Assembly (NCBI GenBank): GCA_016930645.1
Contig: JAFGGH010000071.1
Location: 1 to 43,335, forward strand
Length of the DNA stretch: 43,335 nt
Reading direction: 5' to 3'
Source of the DNA: Sedimentisphaerales bacterium
GTDB lineage: Bacteria > Planctomycetota > Phycisphaerae > Sedimentisphaerales > Anaerobacaceae
Every line of letters starts with the position of its first letter. Within the stretch, counting starts at the first letter, position 1. Under the pieces are notes generated by a model. That model ran no database searches, was not told where the DNA came from, and saw only the letters and a list, made by a program, of their open reading frames with translations. Made by a program: the position numbers and the translations under genes. This document shows positions 9,200 to 17,530 of the stretch, piece after piece.

Positions 9200-9649
9200 A
9201 TGAGAAAACGAAAAAACACAAGAAGAATTGAAGGACACGGTTTTACAATTATCGAAATTATGGCGGTCATTATTATTATCGGGATGCTCGGTGCTATTGT
9301 CGCAGTCAACGTCATAGGTAAAATCGACAAGGCAAGGGTCAATACTACAAAGGCCAGTCTCAGCGTGCTTCACGACGCGGTCATTGCGTTTAATATGGAC
9401 CAGCACAGATACCCAAGTGAAGACCTCGGCCTTCAAGAGCTTGTTGAACGGCCGACCGACGCCGAATACTGGCCAGAAGACGGATATCTCAAAACAACTG
9501 ATATACCAAAAGATGCCTGGGGAAATGAGTTTTATTATGAAAGATACCCCGAAAGCGGCAAGTCGTTCGTTATTATCAGCTACGGCGCCGACGGAGAACA
9601 AGGCGGTGAAGGTTATGACACCGACCTGTACAGCACAGATGCGTTTTAA
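9200..9649 (+). CDS. gspG: Type II secretion major pseudopilin GspG
   Basis: This is the major pseudopilin that forms the periplasmic pseudopilus. The 149-residue precursor has a short basic leader ending in Gly, then the type IV pilin hydrophobic helix 'FTIIEIMAVIIIIGML' with Glu at mature position 5, which fits cleavage by the prepilin peptidase. The C-terminal region contains 'DAWGNEF' and the Gly/Asp-rich 'YGADGEQGGEGYDTD', matching the calcium-binding loop of GspG. AAGGAG precedes the start. It overlaps the start of gspH by 11 bp, which indicates translational coupling. Confidence 0.95.
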   Translation: MRKRKNTRRIEGHGFTIIEIMAVIIIIGMLGAIVAVNVIGKIDKARVNTTKASLSVLHDAVIAFNMDQHRYPSEDLGLQELVERPTDAEYWPEDGYLKTTDIPKDAWGNEFYYERYPESGKSFVIISYGADGEQGGEGYDTDLYSTDAF

Positions 9650-10223
9650 GAATTCAGAACAATCTCAGACTAAAACGGCTGCCTTTACCCTGATCGAGGC
9701 TATGGTCGCTATGGTCATTGTGGCTCTTCTGGTAGGACTGTCTGTTATGAACCTTGCAGGGCCGATTCACCAAAGCACCTTCAATGCCTCAGCACAGAGG
9801 CTGACCTCGATTCTGCAAAGGGCCGCAAATTCGGCTTACCGCAACGGCAAAAGATACGAGGTTATTATCGATTTAATTGAGCAGCAATATGTGCTCAGAG
9901 AGATAAGCTCCGGCAACCTCGCAGAAGTTCTTGAAGAAGAAATTATAGACATAACAGAAATGCCCCAATACTGCTATATAAGCTATATCGAGTTCGACGA
10001 CCCGCAGGAAGATATTGCCCAGGTCGATGAAGAGACCGAAACCCTGCAGGCTAAGTTCCGCGCCGGGCCTGCCGGCTGGCAATACGGGGGGAAAATCGTA
10101 CTGCTCGACAGAAACGATAATCCTTACACTATCGAAATCAGCACACTTAGCAGAGTCGTTAAGTTAAAACGCGGCGATATTCCAATTCTAACTTCAAAAC
10201 GTAAAGAGAAAGTGCCGTTTTAA
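9639..10223 (+). CDS. gspH: Type II secretion minor pseudopilin GspH-like
   Basis: The 194-residue protein carries a prepilin N-terminus: about 16 residues, then A|FTLIEAMVAMVIVALLVG, with Ala rather than Gly at the cleavage site. The mature part resembles GspH/FimT, with 'SAQRLTSILQRAANSAYRNGK' after the helix. Its frame is open back to 9384, but that extension lies inside gspG. I chose the ATG at 9639, which overlaps the gspG end and leaves the correct prepilin leader. It is the third gene of the gspF-G-H-I-J-K series. Minor pseudopilins cap the pseudopilus tip. Confidence 0.85.
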   Translation: MRFKNSEQSQTKTAAFTLIEAMVAMVIVALLVGLSVMNLAGPIHQSTFNASAQRLTSILQRAANSAYRNGKRYEVIIDLIEQQYVLREISSGNLAEVLEEEIIDITEMPQYCYISYIEFDDPQEDIAQVDEETETLQAKFRAGPAGWQYGGKIVLLDRNDNPYTIEISTLSRVVKLKRGDIPILTSKRKEKVPF

Positions 10224-10227
10224 GAAT

Positions 10228-10746
10228 ATGTTTATGAAAAACAAAAAAAACGGTTTTACTTTAATAGAATCAATGGCGGCGGTTTTGATTTTAGGCATCA
10301 TCGTGTCCTCTGTTATAGTTGTTTTCATCAGATGCTCATCCGGCTCGCTCGATTCGATGAGAAAAATGCAGGTCTTTGAAGTGGCACGAGAGAATATGGA
10401 AAATACCCTGGCCGAAGATACAGTCTCGGAAAAAAGTGAATATGGTTTCAGCGAAAAATATCCCGATATCGAATGGGCGACAAAAATTCAGACTTTCTAT
10501 GAACCGGTACATAAAAAAATGTGGGTAAAAGCCGTTTGCTCTGCCCAGTACGAAGATTCAAAAGGCGAAATCCGGACTGTAGAATTTTCTCACTGGCTGA
10601 CCAAACTCAGCGACAACCAGGTCAAACAGGTCCTAAAGGCCAGGGATAAACTCCAGGAGCTTTATGATGAAAGGTTTGGAGAGGATTTCAATGAACCGTC
10701 TCTCGAAGATTTCAACGAGCCGTTTGTCGAAGATTTTAACTTATGA
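10228..10746 (+). CDS. gspI: Type II secretion minor pseudopilin GspI-like
   Basis: This 172-residue prepilin has the leader MFMKNKKNG|FTLIESMAAVLILGIIVSS with Glu5, as expected for GspI. The ATG at 10234 is an alternative start that leaves a shorter basic leader. It lies 4 bp after gspH and overlaps gspJ by 4 bp (ATGA). The C-terminus carries an unusual acidic Asp/Asn/Phe tail in which 'EDFN' occurs three times (about residues 151-171). The tail resembles the 'DFNEF' tail of the neighbouring gspJ product. The GspI assignment rests on gene order and the prepilin signature. Confidence 0.8.
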   Translation: MFMKNKKNGFTLIESMAAVLILGIIVSSVIVVFIRCSSGSLDSMRKMQVFEVARENMENTLAEDTVSEKSEYGFSEKYPDIEWATKIQTFYEPVHKKMWVKAVCSAQYEDSKGEIRTVEFSHWLTKLSDNQVKQVLKARDKLQELYDERFGEDFNEPSLEDFNEPFVEDFNL

Positions 10747-11558
10747 TTAAATTAGCAGGAAAAATTGAAAAAGCATTTTCGTTGACCGAGCTGTTAGCGG
10801 CTATGCTTATCAGCACACTGGTTTTAACTGCCGCGTTGGGACTGTACGGCAGAATCCGCAAATCGGCTGACAACCTCCATCAAAGAATCGACCGGATTCA
10901 GTTGCCGCGTGAAATACTGCAGCGAATCGCTGAGGATATCGATAATATAACCGGCCCGGTTAGCAGCCCGCAAAATGATATAGCCCTCTCAATTAACAAT
11001 AAACTCGACAATTTTTACCAGACATCGCAATTGGTTATTGAGAGGCAATATTATAACCCAAAAAACCAAAAACAAACTTTTGATAAAATTATATGGCAAA
11101 CAAATTATAACTACGATGCCAATGGCCTTGTTCTGTACAGAAGCCACCAGGGGCTTACTGTTGAAGACAAATTGTTCGATGAAAACAAGGACGATTGGCA
11201 AAAGGAGCTGTTCATACCGGTAACTGATGGGCTGACTTATTTCAAAATAGAGGCATTCAAAGACAAAGACTTTGTGGACAAATGGTCGGGCAGTGCAATG
11301 CCTAAAGCGATCAGGGTATCACTGTCTTTTACACCGCCTTACCAGGATATAGACGGCAAATATGAGGTGGATGACTTGGACAAAGAAGTTAGAACTATAG
11401 CTGTAAACCGTGCGAGAAATATCAGCTTTAAGTTTGTCGCTCCCGATTACGATGAGCTTTTTGCCGAACCTGAAGAACCTAACGAAGTATCCGATTTCAA
11501 TGAGTTTACGGAAAGTGAACCGGACATAAATGATTTTTTGGATTTCCTTGAAAACTAA
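10743..11558 (+). CDS. gspJ: Type II secretion minor pseudopilin GspJ-like
   Basis: This 271-residue prepilin-type protein has a leader ending A|FSLTELLAAMLISTLVLTAALG with Glu5, then a helix and a beta-rich domain. It is longer than typical GspJ (about 200). The last 30 residues are Glu/Asp/Asn/Phe-rich, with 'DFNEF' and 'DINDFLDFLEN'. It overlaps gspI by 4 bp and is followed after 2 bp by gspK, in the usual I-J-K order. GspI, J and K form the tip complex of the pseudopilus. Confidence 0.8.
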   Translation: MIKLAGKIEKAFSLTELLAAMLISTLVLTAALGLYGRIRKSADNLHQRIDRIQLPREILQRIAEDIDNITGPVSSPQNDIALSINNKLDNFYQTSQLVIERQYYNPKNQKQTFDKIIWQTNYNYDANGLVLYRSHQGLTVEDKLFDENKDDWQKELFIPVTDGLTYFKIEAFKDKDFVDKWSGSAMPKAIRVSLSFTPPYQDIDGKYEVDDLDKEVRTIAVNRARNISFKFVAPDYDELFAEPEEPNEVSDFNEFTESEPDINDFLDFLEN

Positions 11559-11560
11559 AA

Positions 11561-12883
11561 GTGGCTCAAAAAGGTAATAACAACTTGAATACAAAATATA
11601 ATGGCAAAGGAGTCGCTCTGATTATCGTACTGCTGATGCTGACCGTCCTTTCTATTATGGTTTATACTTTGACGACGCGGGTTATGATTCAACGGGGCTC
11701 GGAGCAATATATGATTGACTATCAAACCGCAAGATATGCCTGCGACTCCGCCGTAAAATTTGCTCTTGCCACAATTACAGATATTAACACAACACCAATT
11801 GTCAGAAAAGACGCACCCGATTTTTCTGATTTGTCCACTCTTGACGAAGAGCAATACCGCCAGCTTATCTCCAACTGGGCCGAAACTCTTACACCGGAGC
11901 AAGCCCAAAACTACTTGAAAAAGGAAAACGACTACGGCTCAGGTGCCTTTGACATAAACAGCCTGAACGATGCCTTCGATTTTAATTCTTTGTTTGATGA
12001 GTTTAGCGAAGAGGCGATTTCTTTCGACCAGAACAATCTTCAGATACCCGGTCCTTACGGGGCGCAATGGCCTTTTATCACCGAACCTGTAAGTCTTGAG
12101 ATCGGCAATTCGCATGTAACAATCGAGATACATGATGAAAACGCCAAATATCCAATCGGCTGGGTAATGCTCGATGACCCAAAAGTCAGGCGCCAAATTG
12201 TTGCAGGCTTTGAAACCTTTTGTGAATGGATGGATGTTAACGATTTTGTTGTAAAAGACGTCGAGGACGAACTGAAAGAGCTGAATAAAGTCAAAGAATA
12301 TAAAATCGAATTCAAGGATATAAAAATAACCAAAAGTGAGAGAGTAAAAATTCCGACTCCCACCAGAGGCAGAAGCCGCTCGGCCCGAACAAGATACCGT
12401 AACGTTACAAAAACAACAACCATACCCGCTACGGTTCATCTTGCGGACTTTGCAAAGCTGTATCACAGTTCCTTTCTTGATACTGAATCGCTGGCAAGGC
12501 CGTTTTATGTCTGGCGAGACAGAAAAGAATCCGCCCTGAAATATATAAGTCTCTGGGGAACGAGCACAATAAATATCAACAGCGCTCCAAGACCTGTTCT
12601 TGAAGCGGCGTTTGCTTTCGGCGGACTGTCCGATAGTGTCGAAATTGCCCGGGCTGTTATTGAAAGAAGAAAAATCCAGCCGTTCAAAAACCCGGACGAC
12701 CTTAGAAACCAGTTATACGGATATTCAGATTCAATCGATAAGTGCCGACAATATATAAGTACAAACAGTGATATCTTTACGATAAGAATTACCGCGAAAA
12801 GCGGCAGGGCACAAGCCTCTACCGTAATTGCTGTCAAAAAAAGTGGAAAGAAGATACAAAGAATCGCCGTACTGTCCGGCTGA
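11561..12883 (+). CDS. gspK: Type II secretion minor pseudopilin GspK-like
   Basis: This 440-residue protein has the GspK leader pattern 'NGKG|VALIIVLLMLTVLSIMVY', in which mature position 5 is not Glu, a known GspK feature. The C-terminal half contains 'STININSAPRPVLEAAF' and 'ARAVIERRKIQPFKNPDDL', typical of the T2SSK helix-hairpin-helix-like domain. Compared with usual GspK (about 330) it carries extra acidic and basic insertions: Phe/Asn/Asp-rich at about 130-150 and a Lys/Arg-rich stretch at about 255-285. The start is a GTG at 11561, only 2 bp after gspJ and without a clear ribosome site, so it is probably translationally coupled. Confidence 0.85.
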   Translation: MAQKGNNNLNTKYNGKGVALIIVLLMLTVLSIMVYTLTTRVMIQRGSEQYMIDYQTARYACDSAVKFALATITDINTTPIVRKDAPDFSDLSTLDEEQYRQLISNWAETLTPEQAQNYLKKENDYGSGAFDINSLNDAFDFNSLFDEFSEEAISFDQNNLQIPGPYGAQWPFITEPVSLEIGNSHVTIEIHDENAKYPIGWVMLDDPKVRRQIVAGFETFCEWMDVNDFVVKDVEDELKELNKVKEYKIEFKDIKITKSERVKIPTPTRGRSRSARTRYRNVTKTTTIPATVHLADFAKLYHSSFLDTESLARPFYVWRDRKESALKYISLWGTSTININSAPRPVLEAAFAFGGLSDSVEIARAVIERRKIQPFKNPDDLRNQLYGYSDSIDKCRQYISTNSDIFTIRITAKSGRAQASTVIAVKKSGKKIQRIAVLSG

Positions 12884-12904
12884 TAGTTTTTCGGAGTTGA
12901 TAAA

Positions 12905-14329
12905 GTGCAGAACCAGGAATATCTCGGCATTCATTTAAGCAGACACTCAGCTACGGTTATTTGCCTGCAGTCGGCTCATGATACGCATAATCCCGCAGCT
13001 TTCTTTAGTGTATCTCTCGAACAGCGGCAAATCGAAGATGGTGCCGGTTTTATAGAGCTGATAAATCAAATCGCCCAAATCTGCACACAAAAACAATTGC
13101 AGTTCTCAACGGTTGCCGTTGCGCTGGATTGTTCACTGTATATGCAGCACGAGATTCAAAGCAGTTTTGCCGACGTAAAACAGATAACAACGACCGTCCG
13201 GTTCGATGCTGAAGAAGCCCTCGCTACTGATATCTCCGATATCGCAATTGCTTATCGAATCAAATCTTCAGATGAAAGCGGCTCGAAGCTGAGTATCTTT
13301 ACCGCCGAAAAGAAAACCCTCACTGAGCTGATTAAAGCCCTTGCGTCGAACAATCTTGACCCGGCTGTCATCGAACCTGATGTTAACTGTGTTTATGCGT
13401 ATATTAATAAAAATCAGAAATTCGACAAAGAAACTCTCGTCGCGGCCATGTCAAAATCGAATGTTTATTTATTAGGCCTGTTAGGGCCCGGACATAAAGA
13501 GCCTCTTATCCACAGAACGTTTTTAATCGGCGACGAACCGGACAGAAGCAAACTGATAATGCAGCACCTGACGTTGACTCTCGCACAGTCAGGCGCCGAA
13601 AAATTTTCGCAAATAAGTTTTTACGATTCCGCTGGTTTTGTACAAAACCAGCGTTTAGCGGAGAAATTCGCAGCAGATATTCAGCCTCTGGACCTGAAAC
13701 CGCCTCAGGACTGTGTCGATGCCGTTTCTTTCGCCTCAGCCGCTGGTGCGGTTTTAGCCGCCGTTGACCAGAAGTCTTCTCTGAATTTCAGAAACGACTA
13801 TATGCCGTATCTCGGCAGGAAGAGAAGGCTCGAAAATACATTAAAGATTATCAGTGTCTCAGCTTGCATAATACTGCTTGCTCTCGGTTTGAATTTCCAC
13901 CTGACAATGATGAAGAAGAATCGCCCCGTAAGGCTACTGCACAAAAAATTCGCAGAGGATTACCAGGGCGTTATGCTGGACAAAAAAATGCCTTCGAAAT
14001 CATCTGAAGCTGTCAGAAAATTACAAAACGAGCTCCGTAGAATCCAGAATCTCAAAAAAGGACTCGACGTGGGTGGAGGTGAAAGTGTTACCGCGAAACT
14101 TACCTCCCTGCTGGCCGCATTTAATAAAGTGGCTAAGGATACGAATTTAAATATCGAAAAAATTACCATTACCGACAAAAATATCAGCGTTATGGGTGAT
14201 ACAGCCAACCAGTCGAGCACTTTGAAGTTTCTGACGGAAATAAAAAAGATTATGAACGTGGAATCCGAAAGGCTTGGTACAGACCGCAACCGAAGCACTT
14301 TTACCATTACAATCGGGCCTAAGAGATAA
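12905..14329 (+). CDS. gspL: GspL-like type II secretion protein (actin-like plus ferredoxin-like domain)
   Basis: This 474-residue protein has an N-terminal actin/PilM-like cytoplasmic domain ('YLGIHLSRHSATVICL', later 'FASAAGAVLAAV'). One membrane segment follows at about 318-337 ('LKIISVSACIILLALGLNF'), then a coiled coil and a small periplasmic alpha/beta domain at about 390-474. This is the GspL architecture, the link between GspE and GspM. The GTG start at 12905 is preceded by CGGAG. It follows gspK and precedes a GspM-like gene. A fused PilM-PilN type protein is the structural alternative; gene order favours GspL. Confidence 0.8.
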   Translation: MQNQEYLGIHLSRHSATVICLQSAHDTHNPAAFFSVSLEQRQIEDGAGFIELINQIAQICTQKQLQFSTVAVALDCSLYMQHEIQSSFADVKQITTTVRFDAEEALATDISDIAIAYRIKSSDESGSKLSIFTAEKKTLTELIKALASNNLDPAVIEPDVNCVYAYINKNQKFDKETLVAAMSKSNVYLLGLLGPGHKEPLIHRTFLIGDEPDRSKLIMQHLTLTLAQSGAEKFSQISFYDSAGFVQNQRLAEKFAADIQPLDLKPPQDCVDAVSFASAAGAVLAAVDQKSSLNFRNDYMPYLGRKRRLENTLKIISVSACIILLALGLNFHLTMMKKNRPVRLLHKKFAEDYQGVMLDKKMPSKSSEAVRKLQNELRRIQNLKKGLDVGGGESVTAKLTSLLAAFNKVAKDTNLNIEKITITDKNISVMGDTANQSSTLKFLTEIKKIMNVESERLGTDRNRSTFTITIGPKR

Positions 14330-14340
14330 GGAACTGTTTA

Positions 14341-14838
14341 ATGAAAGATATCTGGAAAGAATCGATTTTTTACTACATCGCGGTGCCGGCAATTATTGCG
14401 CTATGGCCGTTATTAGTTGGACTGTATTATATCCCTAACATAGAACAAAAGTGGGAAAAAGAAAAAGAGAATTATACCAACGCATACGAAGTAATGGACG
14501 AAATCCGACAACTCGACCCGGACCGCCTTGCTTACAGAGGTGAGAAGAAAGGTCTGGACTTTGACTATGCAACGGCTATTTACAACGCTACCAACAAGTT
14601 GAAAATAAATCCTAAAAATTGTAATGTCAGCTCGAAACCGATCAGGACAACCCAAGGCAGAAAAACAAGAAACTGCCAGGTTGTTATAAACGAGATTAAA
14701 ATACTGACATTCGCACAGTTTCTCTCAAATCTTCAAATAACATGGGCAAACCTCCAGGCCGAAAAAATTACACTGACCAGGCTGCAGGAGCTGCCTGATT
14801 CCTGGAAAATAGACCTGACTTTTAAATATTATTACTAA
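14341..14838 (+). CDS. gspM: GspM-like type II secretion membrane protein
   Basis: The 165-residue protein has one N-terminal membrane segment at about 10-30, a short charged coiled-coil (about 33-55), and a C-terminal alpha/beta region ending 'WKIDLTFKYYY'. The fold order and location after gspL match GspM/PilO, which pairs with GspL in the inner membrane. AAGGAA lies upstream of the ATG. Sequence alone is not diagnostic, so the call is contextual. It is the last gene of the run; a terminator-like hairpin follows. Confidence 0.6.
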   Translation: MKDIWKESIFYYIAVPAIIALWPLLVGLYYIPNIEQKWEKEKENYTNAYEVMDEIRQLDPDRLAYRGEKKGLDFDYATAIYNATNKLKINPKNCNVSSKPIRTTQGRKTRNCQVVINEIKILTFAQFLSNLQITWANLQAEKITLTRLQELPDSWKIDLTFKYYY

Positions 14839-14867
14839 GAAAAATACTCCGATAGGAGCGTAACGGA

Positions 14868-14888
14868 GCAAAAAATCAGGTTTTTTGC
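14868..14888 (+). terminator. Terminator-like hairpin after the T2SS operon
   Basis: GCAAAAAA (14868-14875) pairs perfectly with TTTTTTGC (14881-14888) around a TCAGG loop, so the descending arm is itself a U-tract. Just upstream, CTCC at 14847-14850 can pair either with GGAG at 14855-14858 (GATA loop) or, as CTCCG, with CGGAG at 14864-14868. It lies 30 bp after the gspM stop. Confidence 0.5.
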
Positions 14889-15232
14889 ATTTCAGAGGAT
14901 TGCTGCCACTATATATTGTATGCTGAAAAAACACTAATTTACTCCTATAATACTCAAAATAACAGCCTGAAAAGCACTTTTTGTTTATAAACCACTATCT
15001 GTGCCTCTGATGGTTTACCCTTAGGAATTTAGCGTAAGATATTACTTTTATTGAACTTACATTTCTTGAAAACTTTTCTAAAGTTTTTTGCCGACAGGTG
15101 TCGATAACAACACTGAAAACAGGATTTATCCTTGAAAAGGGATTTAAAGGCAACACAATATATAGTGGTTTATGGGCCCTTGAGCGAAAAAAGGATTGAT
15201 TCGCAACAGGCGGGACAAAAAAGGTACTGGTT
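14889..15232. other. Intergenic region before the FlgM-like gene
   Basis: These 344 bp hold no supportable gene. A perfect 12-bp palindrome CGACAGGTGTCG lies at 15092-15103. A GCGAA...TTCGC inverted repeat lies at about 15183-15203. No promoter stands out. Confidence 0.35.
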
Positions 15233-15508
15233 ATGACGGATTTTAGTGACAGACTGATTGAAAATCTCGACTCTGAGAAACAGCGAAATAACGGATTTAG
15301 AACCGATGATGATTTGTTTATGGAGCAGATTTTAAATAATCTTAACAAAACTCCTCTCGGCAAGGTTCTCAAAAAAATTGCCTCAATGCCCGAAGTCAGA
15401 CAGAACAAGGTTCTTGAAGTACGTAAAAGACTGTCTTGTGATGAATATGAATTAAACAAAAGGCTTGATATTGCAATGGAAAGAGTTCTTGAGGATTTAA
15501 CACCTTAA
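15233..15508 (+). CDS. Small FlgM-like (anti-sigma28-type) protein
   Basis: This is a soluble, charged 91-residue protein with no signal peptide. The C-terminal half (about 48-89) reads 'MPEVRQNKVLEVRKRLSCDE' followed by 'YELNKRLDIAMERVLEDL'. This fits the FlgM C-terminal pattern (KV..vr..l....Y.....iA...l) of flagellar anti-sigma28 factors. No flagellar gene lies in the window, and planctomycete FlgM-like proteins may act on other targets. AAGGT lies upstream of the ATG. It is convergent with spoVG. The family assignment is tentative. Confidence 0.45.
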   Translation: MTDFSDRLIENLDSEKQRNNGFRTDDDLFMEQILNNLNKTPLGKVLKKIASMPEVRQNKVLEVRKRLSCDEYELNKRLDIAMERVLEDLTP

Positions 15509-15616
15509 TCCCGCGAGGACTTGAAAATTCAGACAGCAAATCCACTTCCGGCAGTAAATATAACCGCAGCTTTATCTGCTCTTATAGAATATTTGTACAA
15601 TATACTCGATATCGCT

Positions 15617-16057
15617 TTAGGAAATAATCTCAGGAATATCTTCGTCATCGGTATCCATATCAACGGGCTTGTAATCAGGTTGTTTTGATTTTTCCACTTC
15701 TTCATTAAAAGCCGCTGCAACTTTCTCCTGAATTTTTTTCCTGCAATCGGCGTTAATAGGATGCGCGATGTCGGCGTGAAGCTTAAGCCTGCCTTTTATA
15801 TCCTTCCTCATCCTGTTATCAGGCAGCTTTGTTCCGCAGTTATTGCAGTACTTGGCCCGAAGATGATTTTTGCCGCCGCACTTATCGCAATGATCCGACA
15901 TCTTACGCGAAGGCATTGCGACAAAAAGCCCGTTAGAACCTTCGATAATCTTTATGTCTCGAACCACAAACTCGTCGTCCAGTGTTACTGAGCAAAAAGC
16001 TTTTAGCCTGTCATCTTTGTTGCTCACTAATTTTACTCTTACTTCGGTAATTTCCAT
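15617..16057 (-). CDS. spoVG: SpoVG-family RNA/DNA-binding regulator with inserted zinc ribbon
   Basis: The 146-residue protein opens with the SpoVG signature [11 protein letters not shown] and contains 'LFVAMPSRK' and '[16 protein letters not shown]', which match the conserved SpoVG beta-strand and helix. Between these two motifs, where normal SpoVG has a short loop, it carries CxxC...CxxC (about 57-72: CDKC and CNNC), a zinc-ribbon-like insertion, followed by a basic patch. The tail is acidic. SpoVG proteins bind nucleic acid and act as post-transcriptional regulators in Firmicutes. GAGGAA precedes the start by 8 nt. It is 20 bp downstream of ispE on the same strand, and this pairing recalls the ispE...spoVG neighbourhood of Bacillus. 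Confidence 0.88.
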   Translation of the reverse strand: MEITEVRVKLVSNKDDRLKAFCSVTLDDEFVVRDIKIIEGSNGLFVAMPSRKMSDHCDKCGGKNHLRAKYCNNCGTKLPDNRMRKDIKGRLKLHADIAHPINADCRKKIQEKVAAAFNEEVEKSKQPDYKPVDMDTDDEDIPEIIS

Positions 16058-16077
16058 AATACTGTTCCTCTAATCGC

Positions 16078-16980
16078 TTACCATCTATTGCTCTTTATTA
16101 AAATGCACTTACACACGGTATGTTTGGTAATTTTGCGCAGATACTCTTCGGCTTGCCCCCCATCGTATGACTCAAGAATGTGGTACATGCTACAACCGCT
16201 GCCGCTCATACACAATGGCCTGATATTCAACGATTCAATCTGAGCTTTCAGTTTCGCAAGTTCCGGATACAATCCAAAACTGCTTACCTGTAACATATTT
16301 GTGCACATTTTTGAAATTTTTTCAATCCTGTTTTTCGAGAGTTCCGCCCTAATTTTTCCATGAAGCTGCTTATATTGGTTATCGTCATGTTTGTAATTGG
16401 CGTAAACCTTTGTAGTTGAACAATTTATGTCAGGTAACACCAAAATCGCCGAAAATGAAAAATCTGCTTCAATTTTTTGTATTTTTTCTCCTTTTCCCGT
16501 ACAAAATGCCAAAGGCCCGCCCAAAAAGAAAGTTATGTCACTTCCTGATCGTTCTGCTAATTGACATAGTTTGTCGCAACTTAAGCCCAATTCGAATAAT
16601 TTATTAACTCCAATCAAGGCCGCAGCCGCGTCAGTACTGGCTGAACCCAAACCCGCCCCAGCCGGAATATTTTTATTAATCGTGATTTTTAATGGAGCTT
16701 TGCGTCCCGCGGCCTCGAATAAATTTTCGCAGGCGGTATAAACAAGATTGTCTTTTCCGTCAGGCCCCCATTCGCATCCTGTGCAGATAACTTCGATTCG
16801 GTCTTTTTCCGCCGGTTCGATAAGCAGCTCATCGAAAAGAGTTACCTTGGCCATTATGGTCTCTAATTCATGGAATCCGTCAGGCCTTTCGCCCGCGACC
16901 AGCAGCGAAAGATTTATCTTCGCCGGAGCCAGAACTTTCAGGCCGTTTCCAGTTCGAGTTATCTGCTCAAATTCGTTCAT
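16078..16980 (-). CDS. ispE: 4-diphosphocytidyl-2-C-methyl-D-erythritol kinase
   Basis: This 300-residue cytoplasmic GHMP kinase phosphorylates the 2-hydroxyl of CDP-methylerythritol in the MEP pathway of isoprenoid synthesis. Seen: 'LAPAKINLSLLVAGERPDGFHELETIM' near the N-terminus; the glycine-rich ATP loop PAGAGLGSASTDAAA (about 98-112); 'GSDITFFLGG' (about 147); and the C-terminal motif 'LCMSGSGCSMYHIL'. Length is normal. A sigma70-type promoter at 16998-17026 would start transcription about 11 nt before the ATG, so the 5' UTR is very short. It heads the ispE-spoVG unit. Confidence 0.95.
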   Translation of the reverse strand: MNEFEQITRTGNGLKVLAPAKINLSLLVAGERPDGFHELETIMAKVTLFDELLIEPAEKDRIEVICTGCEWGPDGKDNLVYTACENLFEAAGRKAPLKITINKNIPAGAGLGSASTDAAAALIGVNKLFELGLSCDKLCQLAERSGSDITFFLGGPLAFCTGKGEKIQKIEADFSFSAILVLPDINCSTTKVYANYKHDDNQYKQLHGKIRAELSKNRIEKISKMCTNMLQVSSFGLYPELAKLKAQIESLNIRPLCMSGSGCSMYHILESYDGGQAEEYLRKITKHTVCKCILIKSNRW

Positions 16981-16997
16981 AATAATTATCCGCTAAC

Positions 16998-17026
16998 AGT
17001 ATAACTTATAAAACATATCCTGTCAG
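16998..17026 (-). promoter_or_regulatory. sigma70-type promoter for ispE-spoVG
   Basis: On the minus strand, CTGACA (17026-17021) and TATACT (17003-16998) are separated by 17 bp. The predicted start is about 16991, 11 nt before the ispE ATG. Confidence 0.6.
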
Positions 17027-17071
17027 GTGTCATTCTGGGTGAAGTTACGAATGTGTCTGAGTCGTTTCCTC

Positions 17072-17110
17072 GACCTGTGCTCCGTAACTTTAGTGAAGGA
17101 GTAAGGCTGT
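17072..17110. repeat. Dispersed hairpin repeat, copy B
   Basis: CTCCGTAACTTTAGTGAAGGAG (17080-17101) is a hairpin, and the surrounding 'GACCTGTG...TAAGGC' aligns with copy D at 30189-30225 (GACCTGTC...GAAGGC). It lies upstream of ispE in the intergenic region. Confidence 0.6.
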
Positions 17111-17530
17111 CCGCCGGATTAACAAAATAGATATAATATAGGTAGATAACATTTTAATGGATTCGGCATAATGAAGTGCTGTTTAAATTCTCTAAGGAAT
17201 AATCAGAAAAGACACTTAAGGCATAAAGTATAAGCGCTGGCATATAACTCCAGGTTATCTCATATAACGAGGAGAAAAAACAAACGCATTCAGTCAGTTT
17301 TTGCACTTTTACTGCAAAAGATTCACATAAGTATGAAGGAAAATTTGATGTAGTGTATTTTAAAGATAATCCGTTTGGAAATTCGACAATTTATTTATAG
17401 GAAACGTTAAAATGACTTGATAAATACTCTTTTGTAAGGTACAATAAACAGGTTGGTGCTTGACGTACATTGCTGAAAGAGAATGAATTCTATATTTTGA
17501 TTTAGTTTGATTTTTCGGTGGGATTTAAAA
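17111..17530. other. Intergenic region before the prepilin-like gene
   Basis: No gene with a start codon is seen in these 420 bp. A reading frame lacking any ATG/GTG/TTG start near its beginning runs from about 17248 to a stop at 17398-17400; it could be a gene relic but may be chance. A TTGACG lies at 17460-17465, but the best matching -10 (TATATT, 17491-17496) is 25 bp away, too far for a standard promoter. Confidence 0.35.

Noticed and set aside
9384-9638. Long N-terminal extension of the gspH frame
   Set aside because: It lies wholly within gspG in another frame. Starting at 9639 leaves a normal prepilin leader.
15079-15097. TAAAGTTT and GCCGACAG resembling a sigma28 promoter before the FlgM-like gene
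   Set aside because: The two elements are separated by 3 bp instead of about 11, so they cannot form a functional sigma28 promoter.
17248-17400. Open frame of about 50 codons in the intergenic region
   Set aside because: It has no start codon near its beginning and is short enough to occur by chance in AT-rich DNA; noted only as a possible relic.
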